This document shows, in pieces, positions 1 through 5,741 of a stretch of 13,146 nucleotides of DNA. The notes under the pieces were generated by a model. The model ran no database searches, was not told the origin of the DNA, and saw only the letters and a list, made by a program, of their open reading frames with translations. The stretch spans positions 1 through 13,146 of the forward strand of contig CABUVH010000040.1 of NCBI GenBank assembly GCA_902494935.1, given 5' to 3'. How positions within the stretch are numbered: position 1 is the stretch's first letter; each line of letters starts with the position of its first letter. The translations under genes were made by a program, and so were the position numbers. Source of the DNA: an uncultured Collinsella sp. (GTDB lineage Bacteria > Actinomycetota > Coriobacteriia > Coriobacteriales > Coriobacteriaceae).

Positions 1-18
1 ACCAAGGGCTCACTGTAA
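1..18 (+). CDS. hisB: Imidazoleglycerol-phosphate dehydratase, C-terminal end only (partial)
   Basis: Only the last five codons and stop are in the window, reading T-K-G-S-L-stop in frame 1. HisB proteins characteristically end in a (S/T)KG-x-L tail, and hisB commonly precedes hisH, so position and residues agree. HisB dehydrates imidazole glycerol phosphate to imidazole acetol phosphate, downstream of the HisH/HisF product. Five residues are weak evidence, so the call rests largely on the operon context. Confidence 0.55.
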   Translation, partial: TKGSL

Positions 19-31
19 CCGTCACAAGGGT

Positions 32-72
32 AAAACCACCACGAAGGTGCCTGTCCCCTTTGTGGTGGTTTT
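32..72. repeat. REP-like hairpin, 11-bp perfect stem with 19-nt loop containing GTCCCC/GGGGAC
   Basis: AAAACCACCAC (32-42) is exactly complementary to GTGGTGGTTTT (62-72). The 19-nt loop (43-61) reads on the - strand as AAAGGGGACAGGCACCTTC. It fills most of the hisB-hisH gap. The loop matches the layout of the element at 3361-3393 (GGGGAC at loop positions 4-9), although the stems are unrelated. The downstream T-run is only four bases and belongs to the stem, so an interspersed REP-like element is more likely than a plain terminator. Confidence 0.7.
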
Positions 73-96
73 GGATGATGAGAAGTGGAGGGTCGC

Positions 97-798
97 GTGG
101 GCGAACCAAAGATTGTGGTGGTCGACTACCACAAGGGCAACTTGTCGAGCGTCGTGCGCGGGCTTGCGCGCGCCGGTGCCGTCGCCTGCACGTCGGACGA
201 CCCGGAGCAGATCCGCAACGCCGACGGCCTGGTCATCCCGGGTGTGGGCGCGTTCTGTGACGCGATCGCCTTTATGCGCCAGAGCGGCGAGGCGGACGCG
301 GTGCTCGATGCCGTCGCCGCCGGAACTCCGCTGCTCGGCATCTGTCTGGGGCTTCAACTGTTTTTTGAGCGCGGCAACGAGGGCGTGCCTGCGGACGAGG
401 GCGTGGTCGTGCACGACAGCGCTTCCGAGCAGGCTGATGGTCCCTGGGTCGATGGCCTGGGCATTATGCGCGGTTCGTGCAGGCGCCTGGAGTCGAGCCG
501 CCTGAAGGTGCCGCACGTGGGCTGGGACCAGGTGCACATGACGTCCGCCGGTGCGGCCGATCCGCTGCTTGCCGGTTTTGCCGAGGGCGCCAACATGTAC
601 TTCACCCACAGCTACGCGGTGGCCGACGACGTCGATGCCGCCGATGTGTTGGCGCGCACGCACTATACACGGAGTTTCCCGTGCATCGTGCGCCATGGCA
701 ACGTGTGGGGCTGCCAGTTCCATCCCGAGAAATCCTCCGCGCTGGGTCAGCGCATCCTTAAGAACTTCGTCAACATCGTCGAGGAGGGTGGCCGATGA
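97..798 (+). CDS. hisH: Imidazole glycerol phosphate synthase, glutaminase subunit HisH
   Basis: HisH is the class I glutamine amidotransferase that hydrolyses glutamine and channels ammonia to HisF. The protein opens with KIVVVDYHKGNL, typical of the family. It carries the oxyanion segment PGVGAF, the nucleophile motif GICLGLQLF (Cys83 in this numbering) and the His/Glu pair in QFHPEKS (His209, Glu211), so the catalytic triad is complete. Length is 233 aa, slightly longer than the usual 200-210. I chose GTG at 97 because GGAGGG (87-92) lies just upstream and the start matches the family N-terminus; GTG at 85 in the same frame would add four residues. The stop overlaps the hisA start by 4 nt (ATGA), indicating translational coupling. 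Confidence 0.95.
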   Translation: MGEPKIVVVDYHKGNLSSVVRGLARAGAVACTSDDPEQIRNADGLVIPGVGAFCDAIAFMRQSGEADAVLDAVAAGTPLLGICLGLQLFFERGNEGVPADEGVVVHDSASEQADGPWVDGLGIMRGSCRRLESSRLKVPHVGWDQVHMTSAGAADPLLAGFAEGANMYFTHSYAVADDVDAADVLARTHYTRSFPCIVRHGNVWGCQFHPEKSSALGQRILKNFVNIVEEGGR

Positions 799-1538
799 TC
801 CTGTTTCCCGCAATCGATCTGATCGGCGGCAAGGTCGTGCGCCTGGAGCGCGGCGACCGGAGCCGCTGCAAGGTATATTCCGACGACCCCGTGGCCGTCG
901 CCCGCTCGTTTGCCGAGCAGGGCGCGAGCTGGGTGCACGTCGTCGACCTGTCCGCTGCCTTTGGCGAGGACGAGAACACATGCGCTGCCAACTCGGCGGC
1001 GATTAAGGCCATCTGCGGCGTCGACGGTCTGTCCGTGGACGTGGGCGGCGGCGTCCGCTCGCTCGCACGCATCGACGAGCTGGCCGGCTATGGTGCGCGC
1101 CGCATTGCGCTGGGCACCGTGCTGGTGACCGAGCCGGGTTTTGCTGAGGTGGCAGCCCAAGGCTTTGGCGAGCTGCTGGTCGCCGACATTGCCGCGCGCG
1201 ACGGCCAGGTTAAGGTGAACGGCTGGCGCGACGGCGCGGGCGTGGTACTCGACGATGCCGTAGCGCAGCTTACCGAGCTGGGCTTTAAGCACCTGGTGTA
1301 TACCGACATCGCGCGTGATGGCATGCAGACGGGCATCGATGTGGCGGCGTATCGTCATGTGGCCGAGGTCGCGGGCTTTCCCGTCGTGGCTTCGGGCGGC
1401 ATCTCAACGCTCGACGACATCCGTGCGCTTGCCGCGGTGGGCGAGGGCGCGATTGAAGGTGCCATTACTGGTCGCGCGCTCTACGAGGGCAACTTTACGC
1501 TGGCCCAGGCACTGGTCGCCGCCCGAGGGGAGGAATAG
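795..1538 (+). CDS. hisA: ProFAR isomerase HisA (phosphoribosylformimino-5-aminoimidazole carboxamide ribotide isomerase)
   Basis: HisA performs the Amadori rearrangement of ProFAR to PRFAR, the substrate of HisF/HisH. It is a 247-residue single-domain (beta/alpha)8 barrel. The catalytic aspartates are Asp8 (FPAIDL) and probably Asp131 (LVADIAARDG). Phosphate-binding segments VDVGGGVRS (81-89) and VASGGIS (198-204) mark the half-barrel duplication shared with HisF, and YTDIARDGMQTG (169-180) is the family signature. Some actinobacteria use a bifunctional PriA instead. With no clear trpF in view I cannot test dual function, but the residues read as ordinary HisA. It starts inside the hisH stop, and hisF follows after 3 nt. 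Confidence 0.95.
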   Translation: MILFPAIDLIGGKVVRLERGDRSRCKVYSDDPVAVARSFAEQGASWVHVVDLSAAFGEDENTCAANSAAIKAICGVDGLSVDVGGGVRSLARIDELAGYGARRIALGTVLVTEPGFAEVAAQGFGELLVADIAARDGQVKVNGWRDGAGVVLDDAVAQLTELGFKHLVYTDIARDGMQTGIDVAAYRHVAEVAGFPVVASGGISTLDDIRALAAVGEGAIEGAITGRALYEGNFTLAQALVAARGEE

Positions 1539-1541
1539 CCC

Positions 1542-2324
1542 ATGCTTACCAAACGCGTGATTCCCTGCCTGGACGTCAAGGACGGCCGTGTGGTCAAGGG
1601 CGTCAACTTTGTGAGCTTGCGCGATGCGGGCGATCCGGTGGAGCTGGCGCGCGCCTACGACCACGAGGGTGCGGACGAGGTTGTCTTCCTGGACATTACC
1701 GCCACGAGTGACAACCGTGCGACGACTATCGAGATGGCGGCGCATGCGGCCGATGAGCTGGCCATTCCCTATACCGTGGGCGGCGGCTTTCGCGATCTGG
1801 TGGGCATGCGGACCATGGTGGCGGCCGGTGCCGACAAGGTGTCGCTCAACTCGGCGGCCGTGCGCGATCCGACGCTGATCAGCCAGGCTGCCGCGGCGTT
1901 TGGTAGCCAGGCCGTGGTCGTGGCGATCGATGCCAAGCGCGTCGGCTTGCCCGGCGCATCCGGTGCCGACAAGTGGGAGGTCTTCACGGCGGGCGGTCGC
2001 AATGCCACGGGTATCGATGCGGTGGCGTGGGCCGAGGAGGCGGCTCGTCGCGGCGCCGGCGAGATCTTGCTGACCAGCATGGATCGCGACGGCACCAAGG
2101 CCGGCTTTGACCTGGCGCTCACCCGCGCTGTGGCCCGCGCGGTGCCAATCCCCGTCATCGCGAGCGGCGGCGTGGGTACGCTCGAGCATTTTGCCGAGGG
2201 TGTGATTGAGGGCGAGGCCGATGCCGTGCTGGCGGCAAGCGTCTTTCACTTTGGGACGTTCAGCATTCGCCAGGTGAAGGAGTATATGGCCAGCCAAGGC
2301 ATTCCTGTGAGGCTGGACTTCTAA
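1542..2324 (+). CDS. hisF: Imidazole glycerol phosphate synthase, cyclase subunit HisF
   Basis: HisF condenses PRFAR with ammonia from HisH to give imidazole glycerol phosphate and AICAR, linking histidine to purine synthesis. The 260-aa barrel begins MLTKRVIPCLDVKDGRVVKG. The two catalytic aspartates fall at the canonical positions, Asp11 (IPCLD) and Asp130 (VVVAID). Family segments include FLDITAT, YTVGGGFR (phosphate site), LLTSMDRDGTK and VIASGGVG (second phosphate site). GGGGAGGA at 1527-1534, inside the hisA end, is the ribosome binding site, 7 nt upstream. Only 3 nt separate it from hisA, so the subunits are co-translated from one message. It is followed by an unusual palindromic gap before hisI. 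Confidence 0.97.
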   Translation: MLTKRVIPCLDVKDGRVVKGVNFVSLRDAGDPVELARAYDHEGADEVVFLDITATSDNRATTIEMAAHAADELAIPYTVGGGFRDLVGMRTMVAAGADKVSLNSAAVRDPTLISQAAAAFGSQAVVVAIDAKRVGLPGASGADKWEVFTAGGRNATGIDAVAWAEEAARRGAGEILLTSMDRDGTKAGFDLALTRAVARAVPIPVIASGGVGTLEHFAEGVIEGEADAVLAASVFHFGTFSIRQVKEYMASQGIPVRLDF

Positions 2325-2337
2325 TGCTGCGGCTTGC

Positions 2338-2424
2338 CCAGGCACCCGACCTTTCGGCTCCAACCCTCCTCGCGTACTTAAGTACGCGTCGTCGGGCTTG
2401 TCGCTCGGAATCTCGGGCACCTGG
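2338..2424. repeat. Long imperfect palindrome in the hisF-hisI gap, centred on an 18-nt perfect palindrome
   Basis: The centre CGCGTACTTAAGTACGCG (2371-2388) is perfectly self-complementary. Imperfect pairing continues outward: CCAGG (2338-2342) with CCTGG (2420-2424), CCCGA with TCGGG, TTCGG with CGGAA-like bases, and CCAACC with GGGCTTG. The whole therefore folds into one hairpin of about 87 nt. There is no T-run after it and no reading frame in it. It could be a MITE-like or REP-like insertion, or an operon-internal processing or attenuation element; the sequence does not decide. It occupies most of the 142-nt hisF-hisI spacing, while other gaps in this operon are 2-15 nt or overlaps. Confidence 0.75.
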
Positions 2425-2466
2425 ACAACCCTCGCCGACCTGCGAAGTTTGAATTTGGGGAGTGAA

Positions 2467-2808
2467 ATGGAAGAGATAACCGATCCTTCAAAGCTTACAT
2501 ACGACGCCAAGGGGCTGATTCCTTGTGTTGTTCAGCAGTATGACACCGGCGAGGTGCTTATGGTTGCCTGGATGAACGAGGAGTCGGTGGGGTTGACGCT
2601 CAAGACCGGCACCACGTGGTTTTGGAGCCGTAGCCGCCAGGAGCTCTGGAACAAGGGCGCGACGAGCGGCAATATGCAAGCGGTCAAGGAGCTCTGGGCC
2701 GACTGCGATAGCGATACGCTGCTGGTCAAGGTTGACTCGCCGGGTCCGGCCTGCCACACCGGCAACCGTACCTGCTTCTTTAAGCGCGTGGAAGGGGGAG
2801 TGCGATGA
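2467..2808 (+). CDS. hisI: Phosphoribosyl-AMP cyclohydrolase HisI
   Basis: HisI opens the purine ring of PR-AMP to give ProFAR. The 113-residue protein contains the family core FWSRSRQELWNKGATSGN (52-69). Its zinc ligands are Cys80 (in ADCDSD), Cys96 and Cys103 (PACHTGNRTC); their 16- and 7-residue spacing is that of characterised HisI enzymes. Asp81 and Asp83 are the likely magnesium ligands. I chose ATG at 2467, preceded by GGGGAG (2457-2462). An in-frame TTG at 2398 would add 23 residues read through the palindrome and unlike the family. There is no fused HisE domain; hisE is a separate gene two positions downstream. The stop overlaps the next start (ATGA). Confidence 0.95.
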   Translation: MEEITDPSKLTYDAKGLIPCVVQQYDTGEVLMVAWMNEESVGLTLKTGTTWFWSRSRQELWNKGATSGNMQAVKELWADCDSDTLLVKVDSPGPACHTGNRTCFFKRVEGGVR

Positions 2809-3032
2809 AAGTCGTGACGCCGTTCGAGGTCGCCGACTGCAACACCGAGCTCCTCCGCGCGGGCGTGCCATGCCGCGTGCACCTGACCGATGCCTGCGGG
2901 GCGCAGTCGTTTTGGCTCGAGGCCGAGAAGGAAAGGCTCGACGAGGCCCATGCCGTCATCGTTGAGTTCTTTGAGAAAAAGGGCGCAAAGCTTCGGTTCG
3001 ATGAGACCGGTACTTACTTTACGCTGCAGTAA
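2805..3032 (+). CDS. Small RDAC-family-like protein of unknown function, embedded in the his operon
   Basis: This 75-residue acidic cytoplasmic protein has no signal or membrane segment. It begins MKVVTPFEVADCNTELLRAG and has a central HLTDACGAQSFWLE segment. The DAC-G-QS-W/F-(I/L)E pattern resembles what I remember of small uncharacterised RDAC family proteins; here the first residue of the tetrad is Thr. Cys12 and Cys31 are candidate functional or metal-binding residues. It overlaps the hisI stop by 4 nt and ends 15 nt before hisE, so it is translated as part of the operon between two enzymes acting on successive phosphoribosyl nucleotides. No function can be assigned; a regulator, chaperone or small subunit for HisI/HisE is possible. 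Coding status is well supported; the family name is from memory. Confidence 0.8.
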   Translation: MKVVTPFEVADCNTELLRAGVPCRVHLTDACGAQSFWLEAEKERLDEAHAVIVEFFEKKGAKLRFDETGTYFTLQ

Positions 3033-3047
3033 CGAGAGGAAATAACC

Positions 3048-3365
3048 ATGGGAGTCAGAACAGCTAACGTACAGCCGGGAAACATCGGCGAGACGCTGAC
3101 AGGTCTGGCCGAGGTGATTCACGGTCGTCGTGATACATCGCCGCAGGAGAGCTATACCGCGCGTCTGCTGACCGACGTCGAGGATGAGCTGCTCAAGAAG
3201 CTTGCCGAGGAGTCGAGCGAGGTGATCATGGCCTGCAAGGATAACGATCACGACCACATCCGCTACGAGGCCGGCGACCTGGTCTACCACCTGCTCGTGA
3301 CGCTTGAGCGCTACGGCATCACCCTCGACGAGCTGGCTGGCGAACTCAACGCCCGCCGCCACTAG
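3048..3365 (+). CDS. hisE: Phosphoribosyl-ATP pyrophosphatase HisE
   Basis: HisE hydrolyses PR-ATP to PR-AMP and pyrophosphate, step 2 of histidine synthesis, and belongs to the all-alpha NTP pyrophosphatase (MazG-like) superfamily. The 105-aa protein has SYTARLL, then the metal site EESSE (Glu54, Glu55, Glu58) and EAGDLVYH (Glu74, Asp77). This gives the EExxE...ExxD arrangement of the family. The start follows GAGGAAATAACC, a good ribosome binding site. It is the last gene of the operon in the + direction. Its TAG stop is part of the left arm of the hairpin at 3361-3393. The N-terminal 30 residues look variable. Confidence 0.95.
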   Translation: MGVRTANVQPGNIGETLTGLAEVIHGRRDTSPQESYTARLLTDVEDELLKKLAEESSEVIMACKDNDHDHIRYEAGDLVYHLLVTLERYGITLDELAGELNARRH

Positions 3366-3393
3366 TCATTGGGGACGTTCTTAAACGACTAGT
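3361..3393. repeat. REP-like hairpin filling the convergent hisE / PHP gap
   Basis: ACTAGTC (3361-3367) pairs perfectly with GACTAGT (3387-3393) around the 19-nt loop ATTGGGGACGTTCTTAAAC. The left arm contains the hisE stop codon, and its last base begins the complement of the PHP stop codon. The whole 27-nt intergenic gap is therefore this element. Loop length and GGGGAC offset equal those of the element at 32-72. It might slow convergent transcription, but the 7-bp AT-containing stem and missing T-run make an efficient terminator unlikely. Confidence 0.7.
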
Positions 3394-4304
3394 TAGGCGA
3401 GGGGTGTGGATTCCCATTCGCCGGTGGCGTGGGGGACGTCGAAGGTTCGGTAGCCACAGTCGTAGGCGTGTGCCTGGGCCTCACGGATGTTCCAGCAGAT
3501 GTCGCAGGCGCGGTGTGCGTCCGAGCCAAAAGTGATCGGCACCTCGGCGTGGGCAAAGCAACGCAGCAATCCGGTCGCGGGATAGTAGTCGTCGAGGCCC
3601 TTGCGCGGTGCGGCGGTCGAGACCTCAACGCGGCGGCCCGTATCGTGCGCGCACTCGGCCATCTGCTGCCAAAACGGTGCGGGGTCAAAGTCGGGCGCAA
3701 AGCCTTCCTTCGAAAAGCGCATGACCAGGTCGGGGTGAGCCATCACATCAAAGTTGAGCGGGCTCTCGCAGGCGCGGCACCAGTCATCGACATAGCGCTC
3801 CCACACGCCGCGCACGCCTAAGTTATCCCAAACATGCAGGTCGGTGTCATCGTCGATCCAGCCGCAGCGCGAATCGGGCGTATCGGGACGAGCGACATCC
3901 TCCGTCCCCGCCGTGTCCGCAGCACCTGCCGCAATATCGCCCGGGTTGCCAATCCAATGCACACTGCCCAGGCGCACGACGGCGCCCTGGGACCAGCGCT
4001 CAACCAAAGGCTCGCAGCCCTCGTACCAATCGCATTCAAAGCCATAGATAAAGCTGAGCTCCGGCGCAATCTGCGCGGCAAGCTTGCGAGCATCCTCAAA
4101 AGCCAGACGATGTGCCGGCAAGTCGCCCTCGACAACTTGAACCTCGCAATTGGCATCCATGCTGGCAGGCAGGGTGAGGTGGTCGGTCGAGACCATGACC
4201 TGGCAGCCGGCCGCAGCGGCGGCGCGAACGTTGTCCTCAAACGAGGCATGTCCGTCCGAGAACGAGGTGTGGGTGTGGCAATCGACCAGCGGGCAAGCAG
4301 ACAT
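3393..4304 (-). CDS. PHP-domain phosphatase, probable histidinol-phosphatase (HisJ/HisK type)
   Basis: This 303-aa polymerase-and-histidinol-phosphatase superfamily protein is a likely histidinol-phosphate phosphatase. Metal ligands of the TIM-like barrel are visible: His10 and His12 (DCHTHTSFSDG), His42 (STDH), Glu90 (YGFECDW), His116 (GSVHW), His190 (VMAHPDL), and Asp262/His264 (GSDAHR). It lies convergent to the his operon, which in the visible part has no HAD-type or IMPase-type phosphatase, so completing histidine synthesis is a sound but unproven role. Residues 121-158 form an Ala/Asp/Thr-rich, probably flexible insertion before the WDNLGVRGVWERYVDDW helix. AAAGGAG lies 5 nt before the ATG. 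Other PHP phosphoesterase substrates cannot be excluded. Confidence 0.85.
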   Translation of the reverse strand: MSACPLVDCHTHTSFSDGHASFEDNVRAAAAAGCQVMVSTDHLTLPASMDANCEVQVVEGDLPAHRLAFEDARKLAAQIAPELSFIYGFECDWYEGCEPLVERWSQGAVVRLGSVHWIGNPGDIAAGAADTAGTEDVARPDTPDSRCGWIDDDTDLHVWDNLGVRGVWERYVDDWCRACESPLNFDVMAHPDLVMRFSKEGFAPDFDPAPFWQQMAECAHDTGRRVEVSTAAPRKGLDDYYPATGLLRCFAHAEVPITFGSDAHRACDICWNIREAQAHAYDCGYRTFDVPHATGEWESTPLA

Positions 4305-4644
4305 GGCGGCTCCTTTGCGTCAAGCGAATCCGCTTCATTGTAATGGCGCAGCTCTCAACACGCCGGACACGCCGGGGGCCGAAATCGATTGGAAAGGCTG
4401 CGCGACGCGCGGTGCGGCCTCGCTTGCGCTCTCAAAACATGTACATCAGCCTCCAAAAGCTGCAAATAATGACATGTTTGGAGGCTGACGTACACGTTTG
4501 AGTGGAGCGGGCCGGCGTTGGAGCGCGCCGGCACTTGCGCCCAGCAAAAGTCGCACCTATCCCATGACGCCGCCCCTGCGCCGCCTGCGATGTGCTAGCG
4601 TTTGGGTGAACAAAACGAGCCCGTGCGGAAAGGATCCGGACCGT
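4305..4644. other. Palindrome-rich divergent intergenic region (no gene)
   Basis: This 340-nt gap separates the PHP gene (-) from the LarC2 gene (+). It holds a possible - strand -10 (TACAAT, complement of 4337-4342), a small AAGCG/CGCTT hairpin in the PHP leader, and GC palindromes around 4398-4415. A long inverted repeat (4431-4502) and a 7-bp GC hairpin, GCCGGCG/CGCCGGC (4511-4517 with 4526-4532), follow. One + frame stays open from 4498 into the LarC2 gene, but its residues before 4645 do not look like protein. No RNA gene is recognised. Confidence 0.6.
4431..4502. repeat. Inverted repeat, ~26-nt arms, in the divergent gap
   Basis: The left arm at 4431-4457 and right arm at 4477-4502 are complementary over about 26 nt, with one bulged A and two mismatches (A opposite C on +). 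The core is TCAGCCTCCAAA against TTTGGAGGCTGA. On the - strand both mismatches become G-U wobbles, so the RNA hairpin would be stronger in that direction. The loop is 19 nt. It could be a MITE-like repeat, an operator, or a leader structure. Confidence 0.7.
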
Positions 4645-5130
4645 ATGCAACGTGGAAGTACATCTCCGCTGTCCCGCGAGACCGATGCGCCCGAGACCAT
4701 CGTCAAGCTGGAATGCGACATCGACGATGCGTCGCCCGAGGTGCTCGCCTACGCCGCCGACCGCCTGCGCGAGGCCGGTGCGCGCGAGGTGCACTGGCTG
4801 CCCGTTTATTGCAAGAAAGGCCGTCCCGGCTGGCAGCTGCAGGTGATCTGCTCGCATGAGGATATCGAACGTCTACAGACGATTATCTTTTTGGAAACTA
4901 CGACCAATGGCATCCGCCGCCAGGTCATGGAGCGCGTCTGCCTGCCGCGCCACTTTGAACAAGTGGCGACGCCTTGGGGCGAGGTGGCCGTAAAGGTGGC
5001 AACCCTGCCCGATGGCAGCGAGCGTGCAGCGCCCGAGTACGAGGACTGCGCCCGTCTCGCTCGCGAGCATAATGTGCCGCTCCAACGCGTGATGCAGACG
5101 GCCCAGAGCGCGGCACTGCGATTTGAATAA
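4645..5130 (+). CDS. LarC2-type nickel-insertion (cyclometallase) domain protein, free-standing
   Basis: The 161-aa protein matches the C-terminal half of LarC (formerly DUF111). Visible features are ETIVKLECDIDDASPEVLAYAADRL, AGAREVHWLPVYCKKGRPG (Lys57/Lys58, Gly59, Arg60), FLETTTNGIR (82-91), RHFEQVATPWGEVAVKV and APEYEDCARLAREHNVPL. In LarC this half binds CTP and metal, and the full enzyme inserts nickel into the pyridinium dithiocarboxylate cofactor of lactate racemase. Here the N-terminal LarC1 part is absent: upstream is a divergent gap. In Lactobacillus plantarum LarC is made by frameshifting between larC1 and larC2, but nothing here could be joined that way. ATG 4645 was chosen because AAAGGA lies upstream and the family homology starts shortly after; TTG 4498 in frame is not credible. 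Without larB, larE or larA nearby, its substrate is uncertain. Confidence 0.85.
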   Translation: MQRGSTSPLSRETDAPETIVKLECDIDDASPEVLAYAADRLREAGAREVHWLPVYCKKGRPGWQLQVICSHEDIERLQTIIFLETTTNGIRRQVMERVCLPRHFEQVATPWGEVAVKVATLPDGSERAAPEYEDCARLAREHNVPLQRVMQTAQSAALRFE

Positions 5131-5190
5131 CGCGGCTGGTGGCGACATCCTGCGCCTAGCCATATCAACCCCATTCGAAAGGATCTCCCC

Positions 5191-5739
5191 ATGAAATACC
5201 TCATCGCCTCCGATATCCACGGCTCGGCATATTGGACCGAGCGCCTCTGCGCCGCCATCGAGTCCGAGCAGCCTGACCGCATCGTGCTGCTGGGCGACCT
5301 GCTCTACCACGGTCCGCGCAACGACCTGCCGCGCGATTACGCCCCCAAGCGCGTAATCCCGCTGCTCAACGCCCTGGCCGACCGCATCATCGCGGTGCGC
5401 GGCAACTGCGACGCCGAGGTCGACCAGATGGTGCTCGACTTCCCCGTCATGGCCGACTATGCCACGCTGTTCGACGAGACCGGCCGCGAGCTGTTCCTGA
5501 CGCACGGCCACGTCTTTGGCGCCGGCATGCATAACAGCGTCGACCACGCGCCCGCGCTGCCCGAGGGCTCCGCGCTCGTCTACGGCCACACGCACATCAA
5601 GGTTAACGAGGCGAGCGAGGCGCACCCGGGCCTGTGGCTCTTCAATCCCGGCAGCCTGAGCATTCCCAAGGACGGTACGCACAGCTACGGCATCTACGAG
5701 GGCGGTGCGTTCCGTCACGTGATCCTGGAGGAGGAATAA
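5191..5739 (+). CDS. yfcE: YfcE-family metallophosphodiesterase
   Basis: This 182-aa calcineurin-like metallophosphoesterase closely resembles E. coli YfcE, which hydrolyses artificial phosphodiesters in vitro and whose physiological substrate is unknown. The full dimetal site is present: Asp8/His10 (SDIHG), Asp36 (GDLLYHGPRN), Asn72 (VRGNCD), His105 (LTHGH), His133/His135 (YGHTH), plus FNPGSLSIPK (151-160). The YHGPRN and GNCDAEVDQM segments are particularly YfcE-like. GAAAGGA lies 8 nt before the ATG. The gene starts 60 nt after the LarC2 gene and ends 2 nt before mazG, whose ribosome binding site lies within its last codons. The protein is cytoplasmic. Confidence 0.92.
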   Translation: MKYLIASDIHGSAYWTERLCAAIESEQPDRIVLLGDLLYHGPRNDLPRDYAPKRVIPLLNALADRIIAVRGNCDAEVDQMVLDFPVMADYATLFDETGRELFLTHGHVFGAGMHNSVDHAPALPEGSALVYGHTHIKVNEASEAHPGLWLFNPGSLSIPKDGTHSYGIYEGGAFRHVILEEE

Positions 5740-5741
5740 CC

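Noticed and set aside
1404..2510. 368-codon open frame antisense to hisA/hisF/hisI
   Set aside because: It mirrors the GC-rich third-position pattern of three clear his genes, has no recognisable domain and crosses gene boundaries; it is a shadow frame.
3361..3393. Bidirectional rho-independent terminator between hisE and the PHP gene
   Set aside because: The stem is only 7 bp with four A/T pairs and no T-run on either side; the loop likeness to 32-72 favours a REP-like element.
4498..4644. 49-residue N-terminal extension of the LarC2 gene from TTG
   Set aside because: The translated stretch is Arg/Pro/Ser-rich shadow sequence through palindromes, with no ribosome binding site; ATG 4645 has one and fits the domain.
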